From Candidatus Nitrotoga sp. LAW (lineage in GTDB: Bacteria > Pseudomonadota > Gammaproteobacteria > Burkholderiales > Gallionellaceae), in NCBI GenBank assembly GCA_003402315.1, contig QFXI01000009.1, positions 186,001 to 250,000 on the forward strand: a stretch of DNA of 64,000 bases, given 5' to 3'. Shown here piece after piece: positions 29,435 through 38,874 of this stretch (its first letter is position 1; the number at the start of each line of letters is the position of its first letter). Made by a program: the position numbers and the translations under genes. The notes under the pieces were generated by a model. That model saw nothing but the letters and a program-made list of their open reading frames with translations. It did no database searches and was not told where the DNA came from.

Positions 29435-30763
29435 TCATTTTTCATTTCTCTTTGCCGCAGCATCCAGCTCACGAAGGTGAGCCAGTTTTTCTGCGATTTT
29501 CGCTTCCAGGCCTCGCTCGGCAGGCTGGTAAAAACTGACTTCCGGCATGCCCTCCGGAAAATAATTTTCACCTGCTGCATAGCCTTCCACTTCATTATGT
29601 GCGTAACGATAATCCTTGCCGTAATCAAGCTGTTTCATCAATTTGGTTGGCGCATTGCGTAAATGCAACGGTACCGGACGCGACCCATCTTGGGCGACAA
29701 AGGCGCGGGCGGCATTATACGCGACATAACCCGCATTCGACTTGGCCGCAGCTGCCAGGTAGAGAACCGCTTGCGCTAATGCCAGCTCGCCTTCCGGTGA
29801 GCCCAGTTGCTCGTAGGTCTGGGCGGCATTCAGCGTTAATTGAATCGCGCGCGGATCGGCCAGACCAATATCTTCCCATGCCATACGCACAATACGCCGC
29901 GCCAGATAACGCGGATCGGCACCGCCATCCAGCATACGCACCAGCCAATACAGGGCAGCATCGGGATTGGAACCCCGCACCGATTTATGCAAAGCGGAGA
30001 TCTGATCATAGAACGCTTCGCCACCCTTATCGAAACGGCGCAGGTTCTGCGCCAAAGTGTTGTCCAGAAAGTCGGCATCGATACGCGTAACATGTGCGGT
30101 CTGAGCGGCGGTTTGTAACTGCTCAAGCACGTTGAGCAAGCGGCGCGCATCACCATCGGCATAGCCGACGATGCGTTCACGTACCGCATCGTCAAATTCC
30201 ACATCCGGCAAGGCAAGCTGTTGCGTGCGTTTGAGCAGTTGATTCAATTCCGCCTCGGACAAGGCTTGCAGCACATAAACCTGGGCGCGCGACAACAACG
30301 CGCTAATCACTTCAAATGAAGGATTCTCAGTGGTTGCGCCGATGAAAGTAACCAAACCCTGTTCGACGAAAGGCAAGAACGCATCCTGCTGCGATTTATT
30401 GAAACGATGTACCTCATCCACAAATAAAATAGTATGACGCCCACTCTGCTGCAAGGTGTGCTGTGCTTGCGCGATAGCATCGCGGATGTCCTTCACCCCG
30501 GACAGTACCGCCGATAGCGGCACGAACTCGGCATCAAACGCCGAGGCCATGAGCCTGGCCAAGGTGGTCTTGCCCACTCCAGGTGGCCCCCACAGAATCA
30601 TGGAATGCAGCTTGCCGGATTCAAACGCCAAGCGCAGTGGCCGACCCGGTCCCAACAGATGGGCTTGCCCTATAACTTCATCAATGTGCTGGGGGCGCAA
30701 ACGCTCAGCTAAGGGCGCGACAGGTGCAGGAGGATCGAACAAGTTATCGCGGGTGGTAAACAT
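29435..30763 (-). CDS. rarA: Replication-associated recombination protein A (AAA+ ATPase)
   Basis: RarA (MgsA) is a clamp-loader-like ATPase at stalled replication forks. The 442-residue protein has Walker A GPPGVGKTT (about 59-67), Walker B LFVDEVHRFNKSQQD and sensor region FIGATTENPSFEV, then the helical tetramerisation domain with SALHKSVRGSNPDAALYWL. In relatives it directly follows lolA; here a 10-kb DAB/carbonic anhydrase block lies between them. Confidence 0.97.
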   Translation of the reverse strand: MFTTRDNLFDPPAPVAPLAERLRPQHIDEVIGQAHLLGPGRPLRLAFESGKLHSMILWGPPGVGKTTLARLMASAFDAEFVPLSAVLSGVKDIRDAIAQAQHTLQQSGRHTILFVDEVHRFNKSQQDAFLPFVEQGLVTFIGATTENPSFEVISALLSRAQVYVLQALSEAELNQLLKRTQQLALPDVEFDDAVRERIVGYADGDARRLLNVLEQLQTAAQTAHVTRIDADFLDNTLAQNLRRFDKGGEAFYDQISALHKSVRGSNPDAALYWLVRMLDGGADPRYLARRIVRMAWEDIGLADPRAIQLTLNAAQTYEQLGSPEGELALAQAVLYLAAAAKSNAGYVAYNAARAFVAQDGSRPVPLHLRNAPTKLMKQLDYGKDYRYAHNEVEGYAAGENYFPEGMPEVSFYQPAERGLEAKIAEKLAHLRELDAAAKRNEK

Positions 30764-30935
30764 AATCCGGCAATGATATGGAGAAGCTGCATTTGTTAAT
30801 GCAATTATTAAAATAATAGGCTTGAAGATACTCTCATTCCAGAGTAATTATAGAACCAGCTATCAAATAGATTGATTAAAACATCCAGATTTCGGCCTTC
30901 GCGGGTATAACAGCGTACTATTTAATGGCCGATTC

Positions 30936-32435
30936 TTAATGGACTAGCCGATTTAACCAAGACTCAGCAGCCATCTTATTGATATCCAGAACCAGATCAG
31001 GGAAGAACCCCCAAAATAGCACCAATAATGCCGGTATACATAACAACCCGAATTCGCGAGAGCGCAGATCCTGCACTTGATTTAAGTGAGCATGAACAAT
31101 TGGCCCAAAAAAAGCACGGCGGATAAAGGACAGCGTATAAGCTGCGCCAAGAATTGCCCCCAATAATGCAGCGACACCCAAGCCAGGATGTGTATTTATT
31201 GCGCTTATAATCAATAACAACTCTGCTGCAAAACCACTGGTTCCAGGCATGCCGATACTAGCGGCGGCAAATAAAAAGAAAAAACTGGTCAGTCTAGGCA
31301 TCACTCTCGCTAGCCCACCAAGGTGAACAGCTTCAGTGCTACCTATACGATGCTGAATAAAACCTGCAATCAACATCAGACAGCTTGCAATCAAAGAAAA
31401 ATTGAGCAATTGAAAGATCGCCCCTTGAACGCCTTGTATATTGAGAGTCGCAATGCCGATTATCACCAATCCCACATGGCTAATACTGGCATACGCCAGC
31501 AAACGGCGTAAATTGGTCTGTTGCAGGGCAATCATCGCGGCGTAAATCAAAGTAATAGCGCCTACGATACTCAGCACCCATGCATACTTAACCGATGCAT
31601 TGGGGGTTAACGGCAAAGCAAAACGCAGTATGCCAAACGCACCTAATTTCAGACCAACGAGTAATGCTGTCAATTGTGTCGGTGCCTCAACGGCGGTAGT
31701 TGGCAGCCAAGTATGAAACGGCACCAACGGTATCTTAACCGCGAATCCAATTATTAATAATAAAAAAACAATAGCTTGGATATTATCCGGTATAGCTGTG
31801 TTCAACAATACCGGGAAACTGAAGGATAAGCTCTGTGGGATGCTACCACCCATCTGAGTAGCATGATTCACCGCTAGCATGACAAAGGCAAATAACAATA
31901 ACACTCCGCTGAATAACATATACAGCATGTATTTCATCGCCGCGCCGCGCCGCTGGGGGCCTGCACCCCATAAACCGATCAGAAAGAAAATCGGCGGCAA
32001 TATTAATTCCCAGAACAAAAAGAACAACATCAAATCCATCGCGATAAACACACCCATAGTGCCGCCTTCCAGCGCCAGCAAGAGTGCAAAATGAAAACGG
32101 GTTAAATTTTGCACCGAATTCCACGAGGCGATAATAGCGACCAATGTCAAGAGTGCTGACATTGGTAAAAACAAAATTGAAATACCATCTATCCCGATCA
32201 GAAATTCAATATTCAAACTCGGAATCCAGGCATATTGTTCGACAAGTTGAAAATTATTGCCATTGGCGGCATCAAACAGCCATACCACAACCAGCGTTGC
32301 GATCAACTCAAGCCCGGCAATTAATAAAGCAATCTTTTTGGCAAAATTAACGTTTCGGGTGACCCCAATTACAATGGCGCCTAATAAAGGTAGCAGAATA
32401 GTGAGGCTTAATAGGGGAAAAGCTTCATTAATCAT
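30936..32435 (-). CDS. NuoM-like proton-conducting membrane subunit (third M-like gene of the DAB cluster)
   Basis: This is a 499-residue, multi-pass member of the NuoL/M/N antiporter family. The key charged residues are kept: glutamate E143 in FWELILPP, lysines K234 (FAVKIPLVPFHTWLP) and K263 (LVGLKLGAFG), and E405 in GFAAELLLI. It can therefore be expected to carry protons. It is the last gene of the five-gene operon, and its start overlaps the previous gene by 8 bp. No NADH-module genes are nearby, so it is not part of a standard complex I operon. Confidence 0.9.
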   Translation of the reverse strand: MINEAFPLLSLTILLPLLGAIVIGVTRNVNFAKKIALLIAGLELIATLVVVWLFDAANGNNFQLVEQYAWIPSLNIEFLIGIDGISILFLPMSALLTLVAIIASWNSVQNLTRFHFALLLALEGGTMGVFIAMDLMLFFLFWELILPPIFFLIGLWGAGPQRRGAAMKYMLYMLFSGVLLLFAFVMLAVNHATQMGGSIPQSLSFSFPVLLNTAIPDNIQAIVFLLLIIGFAVKIPLVPFHTWLPTTAVEAPTQLTALLVGLKLGAFGILRFALPLTPNASVKYAWVLSIVGAITLIYAAMIALQQTNLRRLLAYASISHVGLVIIGIATLNIQGVQGAIFQLLNFSLIASCLMLIAGFIQHRIGSTEAVHLGGLARVMPRLTSFFFLFAAASIGMPGTSGFAAELLLIISAINTHPGLGVAALLGAILGAAYTLSFIRRAFFGPIVHAHLNQVQDLRSREFGLLCIPALLVLFWGFFPDLVLDINKMAAESWLNRLVH

Positions 32436-34020
32436 GTTTACCGTTCCCTATCGCTCTGCCATCAATGAGTGAAAGCGGTGGACTATTAACGTGTTTTTCT
32501 TCTTGTTTGTGGTTGTGCTCATATATAGCATTCGGGGCTTTTTCAATATAATGTAACCAAGGTTGCGTGTTAAAACCGATGCCTATCAGCAACGAGCAAA
32601 TCATTACGGCTATGACGGGTTCGATCTTGGCCGCATAAGGGTTATTGCTAGGTTGCTGTATAACGCGTTTAGCTCTGGTCATGAACATCTGTTGAAAGGC
32701 TAACAGCAGGAAAGCGGCTGCCAGCACGTTGCCAACCAGAATAAAGATCGCAGTTAACCAGCCATATTCATCGATAGTGCCTTCAATTAAGAGATGTGCT
32801 GCGTCAAAGCCTGGTGTGCCTGGCATGACCATGGTACTCAGCGCGGCCATAAAAAAAAGTAGCGCGACGCTAATATTGCTGTCAAAAAGACCGCCCAAGC
32901 GCGGAGTGAAAGCCGTGCGCGTTCGCTTATAAATCAGACCGATGCTTAACAGCATACCCGCTGATGCCAGACCATATACCAGTGACAGGAATATGCTGCC
33001 ATTCAACCCATGCGCGTTAAAGCAGAAAATACCTATTACCAGCATCCCGGTATGGCTAATGACGGCAAAAGCTAGTAAGCGGCGAATATTAATCTGCATC
33101 AATGCTAACAATGCACCGTAAAAAATTCCTATCAGACCCAGCACCACCACAAATCCAGCCCAGTGCTCAGCAACCTCCGTAACCAACGGCAAGATAAAAC
33201 GGATGGTGGCGTAAATACCCAGCTTCAGGCCCACCAAGAAAACTGTGGCACTAGCGACTGAGCCTTGTTCTGCCAAAACCGGTAACCAGCCATGCAACGG
33301 AAACAGGGGCATACGAATCGCAAAACCACAAAAAAGCAAAATAAATATCAATGTTCCATTTTGTAAAAGAACCTTATTTTGTTTCAACGTCGACCAGTCG
33401 AAACTCGGAATGGCCTCTGAGCCCACTAAGCCAAAACTCAGTAGCAGAAAACCAAATAAAGTCATTAGCAGACCCCAGCTCCAGTACCGCACCAGACAAG
33501 TGATCGCCCAGCGCTTGTTTTGTCCAGTTCCGGCATAACGTGTCAATAAGATAACCGGTAGTAATTCCAATAAGGTCCAAAACCAAAATTGCATCACATT
33601 TAATGCAGAGAAGGCACCAATCAGGATGGCTTCATAGCCAAGCAGGCAGGCTATAAACTTCCAATCAGTGTCTTGACGGGTAATTAATTTATAAACCAGA
33701 ATCAGCAGCACCAAGATCGCTGTGAGCGGAATAAACAGAACGCTCAGGCCATCAACGCCGACACTGTAATTCATAAAACTCAAGAAATGTTTCTGCTCGG
33801 CCAGTTGAATTCCAGCTTTATCTGGATCAAACACGGACAGTAAATAAAAACTTAGAAATAAATTGAGCAGTGTGCCCGCAAAACCGAGACCCAGAGCGAC
33901 AGTGGTAGAGCGTAAAAACAGAATGGCTGACATGGCTGCCAGCGGCACGATAGTCAGCGTAGTCAACAGTGGAAAAACTACCGACTCTGACCAAAAAGTG
34001 ATATTGGTAACCATCAGCAT
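32428..34020 (-). CDS. Divergent NuoM-like membrane subunit with altered charged residues
   Basis: This 530-residue, multi-pass protein belongs to the NuoM group: GVDGLSVLFIPLT, MPLFPLHGWLP, INIRRLLAFAVISHTGM. Several residues normally needed for proton transfer are changed. The glutamate expected at 149 is threonine, although a glutamate lies one turn on at 152. The helix-7 lysine is arginine (R236 in FAIRMP). The late glutamate is replaced around A408/H409. The helix-8 lysine (K266) remains. A histidine- and glutamate-rich C-terminal tail (about residues 490-510) may face the cytoplasm. It probably has a structural or modified transport role in the same complex. Confidence 0.87.
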   Translation of the reverse strand: MLMVTNITFWSESVVFPLLTTLTIVPLAAMSAILFLRSTTVALGLGFAGTLLNLFLSFYLLSVFDPDKAGIQLAEQKHFLSFMNYSVGVDGLSVLFIPLTAILVLLILVYKLITRQDTDWKFIACLLGYEAILIGAFSALNVMQFWFWTLLELLPVILLTRYAGTGQNKRWAITCLVRYWSWGLLMTLFGFLLLSFGLVGSEAIPSFDWSTLKQNKVLLQNGTLIFILLFCGFAIRMPLFPLHGWLPVLAEQGSVASATVFLVGLKLGIYATIRFILPLVTEVAEHWAGFVVVLGLIGIFYGALLALMQINIRRLLAFAVISHTGMLVIGIFCFNAHGLNGSIFLSLVYGLASAGMLLSIGLIYKRTRTAFTPRLGGLFDSNISVALLFFMAALSTMVMPGTPGFDAAHLLIEGTIDEYGWLTAIFILVGNVLAAAFLLLAFQQMFMTRAKRVIQQPSNNPYAAKIEPVIAVMICSLLIGIGFNTQPWLHYIEKAPNAIYEHNHKQEEKHVNSPPLSLIDGRAIGNGKHD

Positions 34021-34021
34021 C

Positions 34022-35584
34022 TCACAGTGCGGCCAGTAGTATTATTGCCACAAACAATGCGAGATAGCCGGGTTGAAGCAGCAACTGCTCTATTTTGTTG
34101 GTAGCATGACCAAGCCTACGACCGTAATCGATCATATCTTTGCCAATCCCGCGTATCACCAAGCGATCCTCAAACCAATACAGGGCAGCAGCAACCCGGT
34201 GGGCAAAATTACCGATCAAACCGCTGCCTCGGGCAAAGTCGTCATCTTGGCTCTTCAGCTTCCCGTCAATTTTCTGTTTTTCCAATTGTGCCAGTGAAGA
34301 TACTGTATGCATTGCGGGGATTGGAATCCCCATGGCACGATCAACAACATGATCATCAAAATACGCCAGGTCACGAGCTAACCTGCGTACTGGTTTTACC
34401 AAAATCCTGTCAGCAATCTGATCCATCCAAAGACGCTGCAGGGATGCAATATAAGCCCAGCGTAAATTTGCAATTTTAGAGAAAAAAGGCTTGATTGGAT
34501 TGTCCCGTATATAGTGCATTAACGACGGGGCAGTTAGTACCAGATAACCGCGAACTATCGCGTGGGCGCAAAGATGCCAGCTTGCGAGTTGCCAAAAACC
34601 AAGCCCACATTCCAGGAACATTAACCCTAATTGGCTTGTTGTCGATAAGAACAGTGAACTCTTAACATCAGTCTGGGTGAGTCCGACAAAGAAACCATAC
34701 ACAGCCGTTAACAAACCTACGATTGCAACCAAAATCATGATCAGCGGTGCCCGCTCAAGAATAGGCTGCAATAAAATCATAAGATAGACGCCTGAATGCA
34801 CCATAATCGCACCGTAAAATCCTGCGCTGGATGGCGTAGGCCCCTCCGCTGCCCGTGCCAGCCAAGGGGAAAAAGGTATCTGCGCTGATTTGGCAAACGC
34901 AGCTATGGCAAAACAAAATGCAATAGCACTGGCCTGTCTGAGAGATAGCTGTGCTGACAATGTATTAATCTGCGACCAATCGAGGCTGTGAATCCACGCA
35001 TGACTAAATCCAATACCCAACAAAAAACCGGCATCGCCAATGCGGTTAGCGACGAATACACGCGTCGCATTCGAGGCAGCAACAGGACGGTCATAAGCAT
35101 AAGCTATCAACAAATACGAGGAAAATCCGGCAATCTCCCAACTGATAAAAGTGCCCACTGCATTATTTGATAGCACTAACATCATCATTGCTGCAGCAAA
35201 CAGGCTCAAGATAAAGAAGAAACGGTGAAAACCAACTTCCCGGTGCATGTAATTTACCGAAAACCGAATAACGATGAATAACAGCATGCAAAATAGGGCT
35301 GCCAATTTCACGCTGAAACCGGTAGTAATAAAATTTATCTGAATGTTCAACGTGCCACTGGCGAGCCATTGACCGAGAACCCATGAACCGGAATTTTTGC
35401 CCAGTAAATCTGCACCTAGCAGGATCAAAGCCAGCAAACAAGATAACGTAATAGCCCAGCTGGCAACAGCCGCTGTTGTTTTTTCACTGGCTTCGCCATT
35501 AAGCAGACCCAATAAATAGCCAATGCCGATAACGGTTGCGGCAATTAAGGGAAACAATGGAATTAACGCGACTAAATTATCCAC
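34022..35584 (-). CDS. dabB: NuoL-like proton-conducting subunit, probable DabB
   Basis: The 520-residue, multi-pass protein belongs to the NuoL/MrpA group. It has the helix-5 glutamate (E150 in FISWEIAGFSSYLL) and the helix-7 lysine (K232 in AKSAQIPFSPWLARA). A GPTPSSAGFYGAIMVHSGVYL block follows in place of the usual NuoL histidine motif. It stands 3 bp after dabA. In the known DAB systems a NuoL-family protein (DabB) pairs with DabA and supplies cation flux for inorganic carbon uptake; the same pairing is inferred here. Confidence 0.85.
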   Translation of the reverse strand: MDNLVALIPLFPLIAATVIGIGYLLGLLNGEASEKTTAAVASWAITLSCLLALILLGADLLGKNSGSWVLGQWLASGTLNIQINFITTGFSVKLAALFCMLLFIVIRFSVNYMHREVGFHRFFFILSLFAAAMMMLVLSNNAVGTFISWEIAGFSSYLLIAYAYDRPVAASNATRVFVANRIGDAGFLLGIGFSHAWIHSLDWSQINTLSAQLSLRQASAIAFCFAIAAFAKSAQIPFSPWLARAAEGPTPSSAGFYGAIMVHSGVYLMILLQPILERAPLIMILVAIVGLLTAVYGFFVGLTQTDVKSSLFLSTTSQLGLMFLECGLGFWQLASWHLCAHAIVRGYLVLTAPSLMHYIRDNPIKPFFSKIANLRWAYIASLQRLWMDQIADRILVKPVRRLARDLAYFDDHVVDRAMGIPIPAMHTVSSLAQLEKQKIDGKLKSQDDDFARGSGLIGNFAHRVAAALYWFEDRLVIRGIGKDMIDYGRRLGHATNKIEQLLLQPGYLALFVAIILLAAL

Positions 35585-35587
35585 TTT

Positions 35588-38500
35588 TCAAGCTTCCACC
35601 AGTTGGGATTGTCTTATCAAGGCAGGAGGTAATGGTCGGCTCTGATTCCGGAAATAGTCTGTTGATTTTTTGCATACGGGTAAATCCCTGACTTCGGCCT
35701 TCCAAGGAACAAACCCAATCCCGCGCTCAAAGATAGATATGTCGCCACTATCCGGGTCTATCGCGGTCAAATGCACCCAACCACCCGCAATCAATTCGCG
35801 CAATCCTTCTTGCCGGGCATATATTTGCCCAAGAATCTCGGTTTTTGCTTCGACTATAATCTGCAGTCGCATCGGCTCGTGGATTTCGACCATTTGCCGA
35901 GGCAGGCCTGTACGCAAATCGCTGGACGTACCTTCCATGACGCCGAACATACCTGTCACGTTGTGCGGTACTTTTGTTCCGCAACCGAAACGTTCGTTAT
36001 CAATAGTGGAGAAATAATATTCCAGGCTAATACCTGCACCTACAGGTCCTGCGACCAGCAAGATGTTTTCGATAATTTTTCCGTCTGGATCCTGAGTTGC
36101 ATCGTAGGAAATCAAAAACATGCGGCGATCGAGGAAGATTCCCTGAGTGACCGCGCGCCGTCCAATAACCGCAGCAGCATTGGTAGCATGGCCATATTCA
36201 GGACGAACCTGGCTTAAATCCTGGGCGCGTTGTGTCACATGCTGCAACGCAGCCGAAGGCGACGAAGGATTATTGGCTGAGACGAAACGTCGGCAACGTT
36301 CCTGGGCAGAAAGTTCACGAGCCTGGAGGACGCAGGACTTGAAGTTATCAAAAGCATCCAACAGATTTGCCGGCATATCTTCTAAATCGTACCAAATAAT
36401 GGTATCACTACAAGTATCGTGCTGGGCGCCGACAAATCGGCAATCTTCGGGAATAAGAATACCTCGTTCCGCCAATATATGGCGTATTTCAGGGCGATTA
36501 GCCATTGCCGCAAAAACACGGGCATTGGGCCCTCCTCTTTGTCCACCGCAAGCGCCACAATCATGGGCGGCTTCATGGGGATTATTCTGACTGGTAGAGC
36601 CATGCGCCATCAAACAAACGATGTGAGCAAACCCATAAGTCAGGCCGGTAGTGCGTAGAAGCCCCGCAACTCGGTCAGCCTGCTGTTGATCGGTAAAACC
36701 CAGACTAGGGTGATCCGGCGTTGCCGCCGCAACGACATCCTTGGAAGTAAACTGAAGCTTAGTCGCCACTTTTGGTATAAGAGCTTGGCGTAAACGATCT
36801 ACTAATGCTTGCTGTTGTTTAGGTATGATTGCTTTACCAAGCAGACCAAGGAGCGTGAATGGCGCCAGCAGATCAATAGCCGCGTGCGACAGCAACAAGT
36901 TACGGCGGATATTTTGATGCAGCAGATAGACAAGCCGTCCGTATAAGCTCCGTCCTTTATTATGCGCAGCTAGTTGTTCTGCACTATCCTCTTTGGGTAT
37001 TTCGATAACATCATTAACCGGAATGACTCCAAGGGGGCATAGGGGCGTTACATCATGGTCATCCAAGCCTTTATAGTTCATCGGGACACCAAAAAATCCC
37101 GCAGCACCCAATGTTTCGATAGCAGGATTTAATTCTTCCAAATGACGACGAACACTTTCTTCACGTTCATCCATACAGAACATGATCTGTGCGTCGGGGC
37201 GCTTATCGCGTTTTTCCCAGTGTCCCTGCTTATGATTAGCACGTATCGCCTGGAAAATACTGTCAGAATAATGACGCTCATATGCGTACAGCCAAACTTT
37301 GCCGCGCTCCACCAATGTAAATTGATCCAATAATGTCAGCATCTGCAACAGATCCTGTTTTTGACATTCTTGGACATGTAACGCATTTAGCCCCAAGTGC
37401 TGGCATAAACGAAACAATCGCCAGCCGCTGCTATAAATTGTATGGGTGGTACCTTGCTGTTCAGCTAGCGGACTCGATTGCCAGGTTTGAATCAGGTCGG
37501 CAAGCTGCTGCCAATCCGCACGCTCATGTCGTTCCGAACCCGCAAGCCTGATCAGCGACTCTGCCCGCTGGGTCAGATATTCCGGCAAATTGCCTTTATA
37601 CAGCTGACTACGCACTATGAATTCTAAGAGATTTCTTTGAAAATAGGCCTGCAAGCTACTCAGTTTAGCTTCGATTAACCAGTTTTCGCGGCAAACTTGA
37701 TTTAACCAGAGTTGATCGAGCGTTAACCGTATTGCCAGATAATCGGCAAGACTAGGTTTAGCATCATCCGAAGCATGATATTTAGGATTATGCTGACGCC
37801 AATTGATAAAACCTGACCACCCAGGAAGTTCAAGTGCCAGTCGCTGCAGGTATCCTTCCCATTTTTCTTGCGGAATCTCAAGCCGGGTTAGTTGCAGAAT
37901 GATTGTGTCCACCGCATCCATGGGCAACTCAGCCATTATCGCTTGCCAATTAGGTAACTCATCCAGATACGGATTGGCATCATATCGGGTGGTTTCTCGC
38001 CACGAGGCATATAACCCCAAGCGGCTGCGCTCTGGTATATGCCATGCCGCTATGCCTTCGTCCATACAGGATGCACAAATACGGATCAGTTGCGGACGAA
38101 CGGAGTCAAGAATATCAATCCCGCTCACTGCCAGGATAAAACCGCGCAAAGTAATGCCATCACCCACTTGGCCCAACAAATTATTCAATGCCTCACTAGC
38201 CTGCTGTTGCATTCGCTCATGAATCGATGACATGTTCCCGTCGCGAACGTGCTCAAGCCATTCTTCAGCTTGCTCCAGTGACAAATCCAGCAGATTCTCT
38301 GGATGTAGCCCCGCATCTTCCATTTCAAGCTTTGTTAAGATGGCTTCCCACAGTTGCCGGATGACATTATCCGAAACGATGCTATCAGCCCTCAATTGAT
38401 TACGGACTTGGTCCGGGACATCGGCTTGCACGGTATCCAATACGTTCAATTCTTCTATCTGCCAATTTAACTGGCTGACGGTTAATGGCTGCAGGTCAAA

Positions 38501-38872
38501 TAACAAGGCGATGCGATAAATATCTTTGCGCCGGATGGTTTTATCCTTTGCCTGGCAAACTATTTGCTCTGCCTGTAATTGCGTGTCATGCGCGAGCGCC
38601 GCAAAAAGGTCGCTGTCGTCAATACGGCCTTGTTGATAACAATTACGGCTCCGTATTTCAGGAAGGTAACCGTAAATTCCGGTTAACGCTTCGCCCGCCG
38701 CCAACGCTTTTTCAAACGGAAGATGCTGAAAACCATGCAGGGTGTTGTGGTGTACGAAATTATGAAGAGGTGCTTGCCCGGGCAAAACATGATCCAGATG
38801 ATGTATTGCCGCCATGATTTGCTCGCGTAAGTTATTGGCTTGATCATCGCATTTTAAATGTGCTTCATGCAT
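35588..38872 (-). CDS. dabA: Inorganic carbon uptake protein DabA (DUF2309)
   Basis: DabA is a large, mostly soluble membrane-associated protein with a beta-carbonic-anhydrase-like zinc site; with DabB it is thought to hydrate CO2 vectorially to bicarbonate. The 1094-residue protein keeps the four expected site residues: C566 and D568 in MFCMDEREES, H757 in LMAHGSTSQN and C772 in HDCGACGGQRGG. The 15-residue H-C spacing matches the characterised family. It belongs to the long DabA type with an extra N-terminal region of about 200 residues. It is flanked in the operon by NuoM-like and NuoL-like genes with gaps of 2-3 bp. Confidence 0.93.
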   Translation of the reverse strand: MHEAHLKCDDQANNLREQIMAAIHHLDHVLPGQAPLHNFVHHNTLHGFQHLPFEKALAAGEALTGIYGYLPEIRSRNCYQQGRIDDSDLFAALAHDTQLQAEQIVCQAKDKTIRRKDIYRIALLFDLQPLTVSQLNWQIEELNVLDTVQADVPDQVRNQLRADSIVSDNVIRQLWEAILTKLEMEDAGLHPENLLDLSLEQAEEWLEHVRDGNMSSIHERMQQQASEALNNLLGQVGDGITLRGFILAVSGIDILDSVRPQLIRICASCMDEGIAAWHIPERSRLGLYASWRETTRYDANPYLDELPNWQAIMAELPMDAVDTIILQLTRLEIPQEKWEGYLQRLALELPGWSGFINWRQHNPKYHASDDAKPSLADYLAIRLTLDQLWLNQVCRENWLIEAKLSSLQAYFQRNLLEFIVRSQLYKGNLPEYLTQRAESLIRLAGSERHERADWQQLADLIQTWQSSPLAEQQGTTHTIYSSGWRLFRLCQHLGLNALHVQECQKQDLLQMLTLLDQFTLVERGKVWLYAYERHYSDSIFQAIRANHKQGHWEKRDKRPDAQIMFCMDEREESVRRHLEELNPAIETLGAAGFFGVPMNYKGLDDHDVTPLCPLGVIPVNDVIEIPKEDSAEQLAAHNKGRSLYGRLVYLLHQNIRRNLLLSHAAIDLLAPFTLLGLLGKAIIPKQQQALVDRLRQALIPKVATKLQFTSKDVVAAATPDHPSLGFTDQQQADRVAGLLRTTGLTYGFAHIVCLMAHGSTSQNNPHEAAHDCGACGGQRGGPNARVFAAMANRPEIRHILAERGILIPEDCRFVGAQHDTCSDTIIWYDLEDMPANLLDAFDNFKSCVLQARELSAQERCRRFVSANNPSSPSAALQHVTQRAQDLSQVRPEYGHATNAAAVIGRRAVTQGIFLDRRMFLISYDATQDPDGKIIENILLVAGPVGAGISLEYYFSTIDNERFGCGTKVPHNVTGMFGVMEGTSSDLRTGLPRQMVEIHEPMRLQIIVEAKTEILGQIYARQEGLRELIAGGWVHLTAIDPDSGDISIFERGIGFVPWKAEVRDLPVCKKSTDYFRNQSRPLPPALIRQSQLVEA

Positions 38873-38874
38873 TA

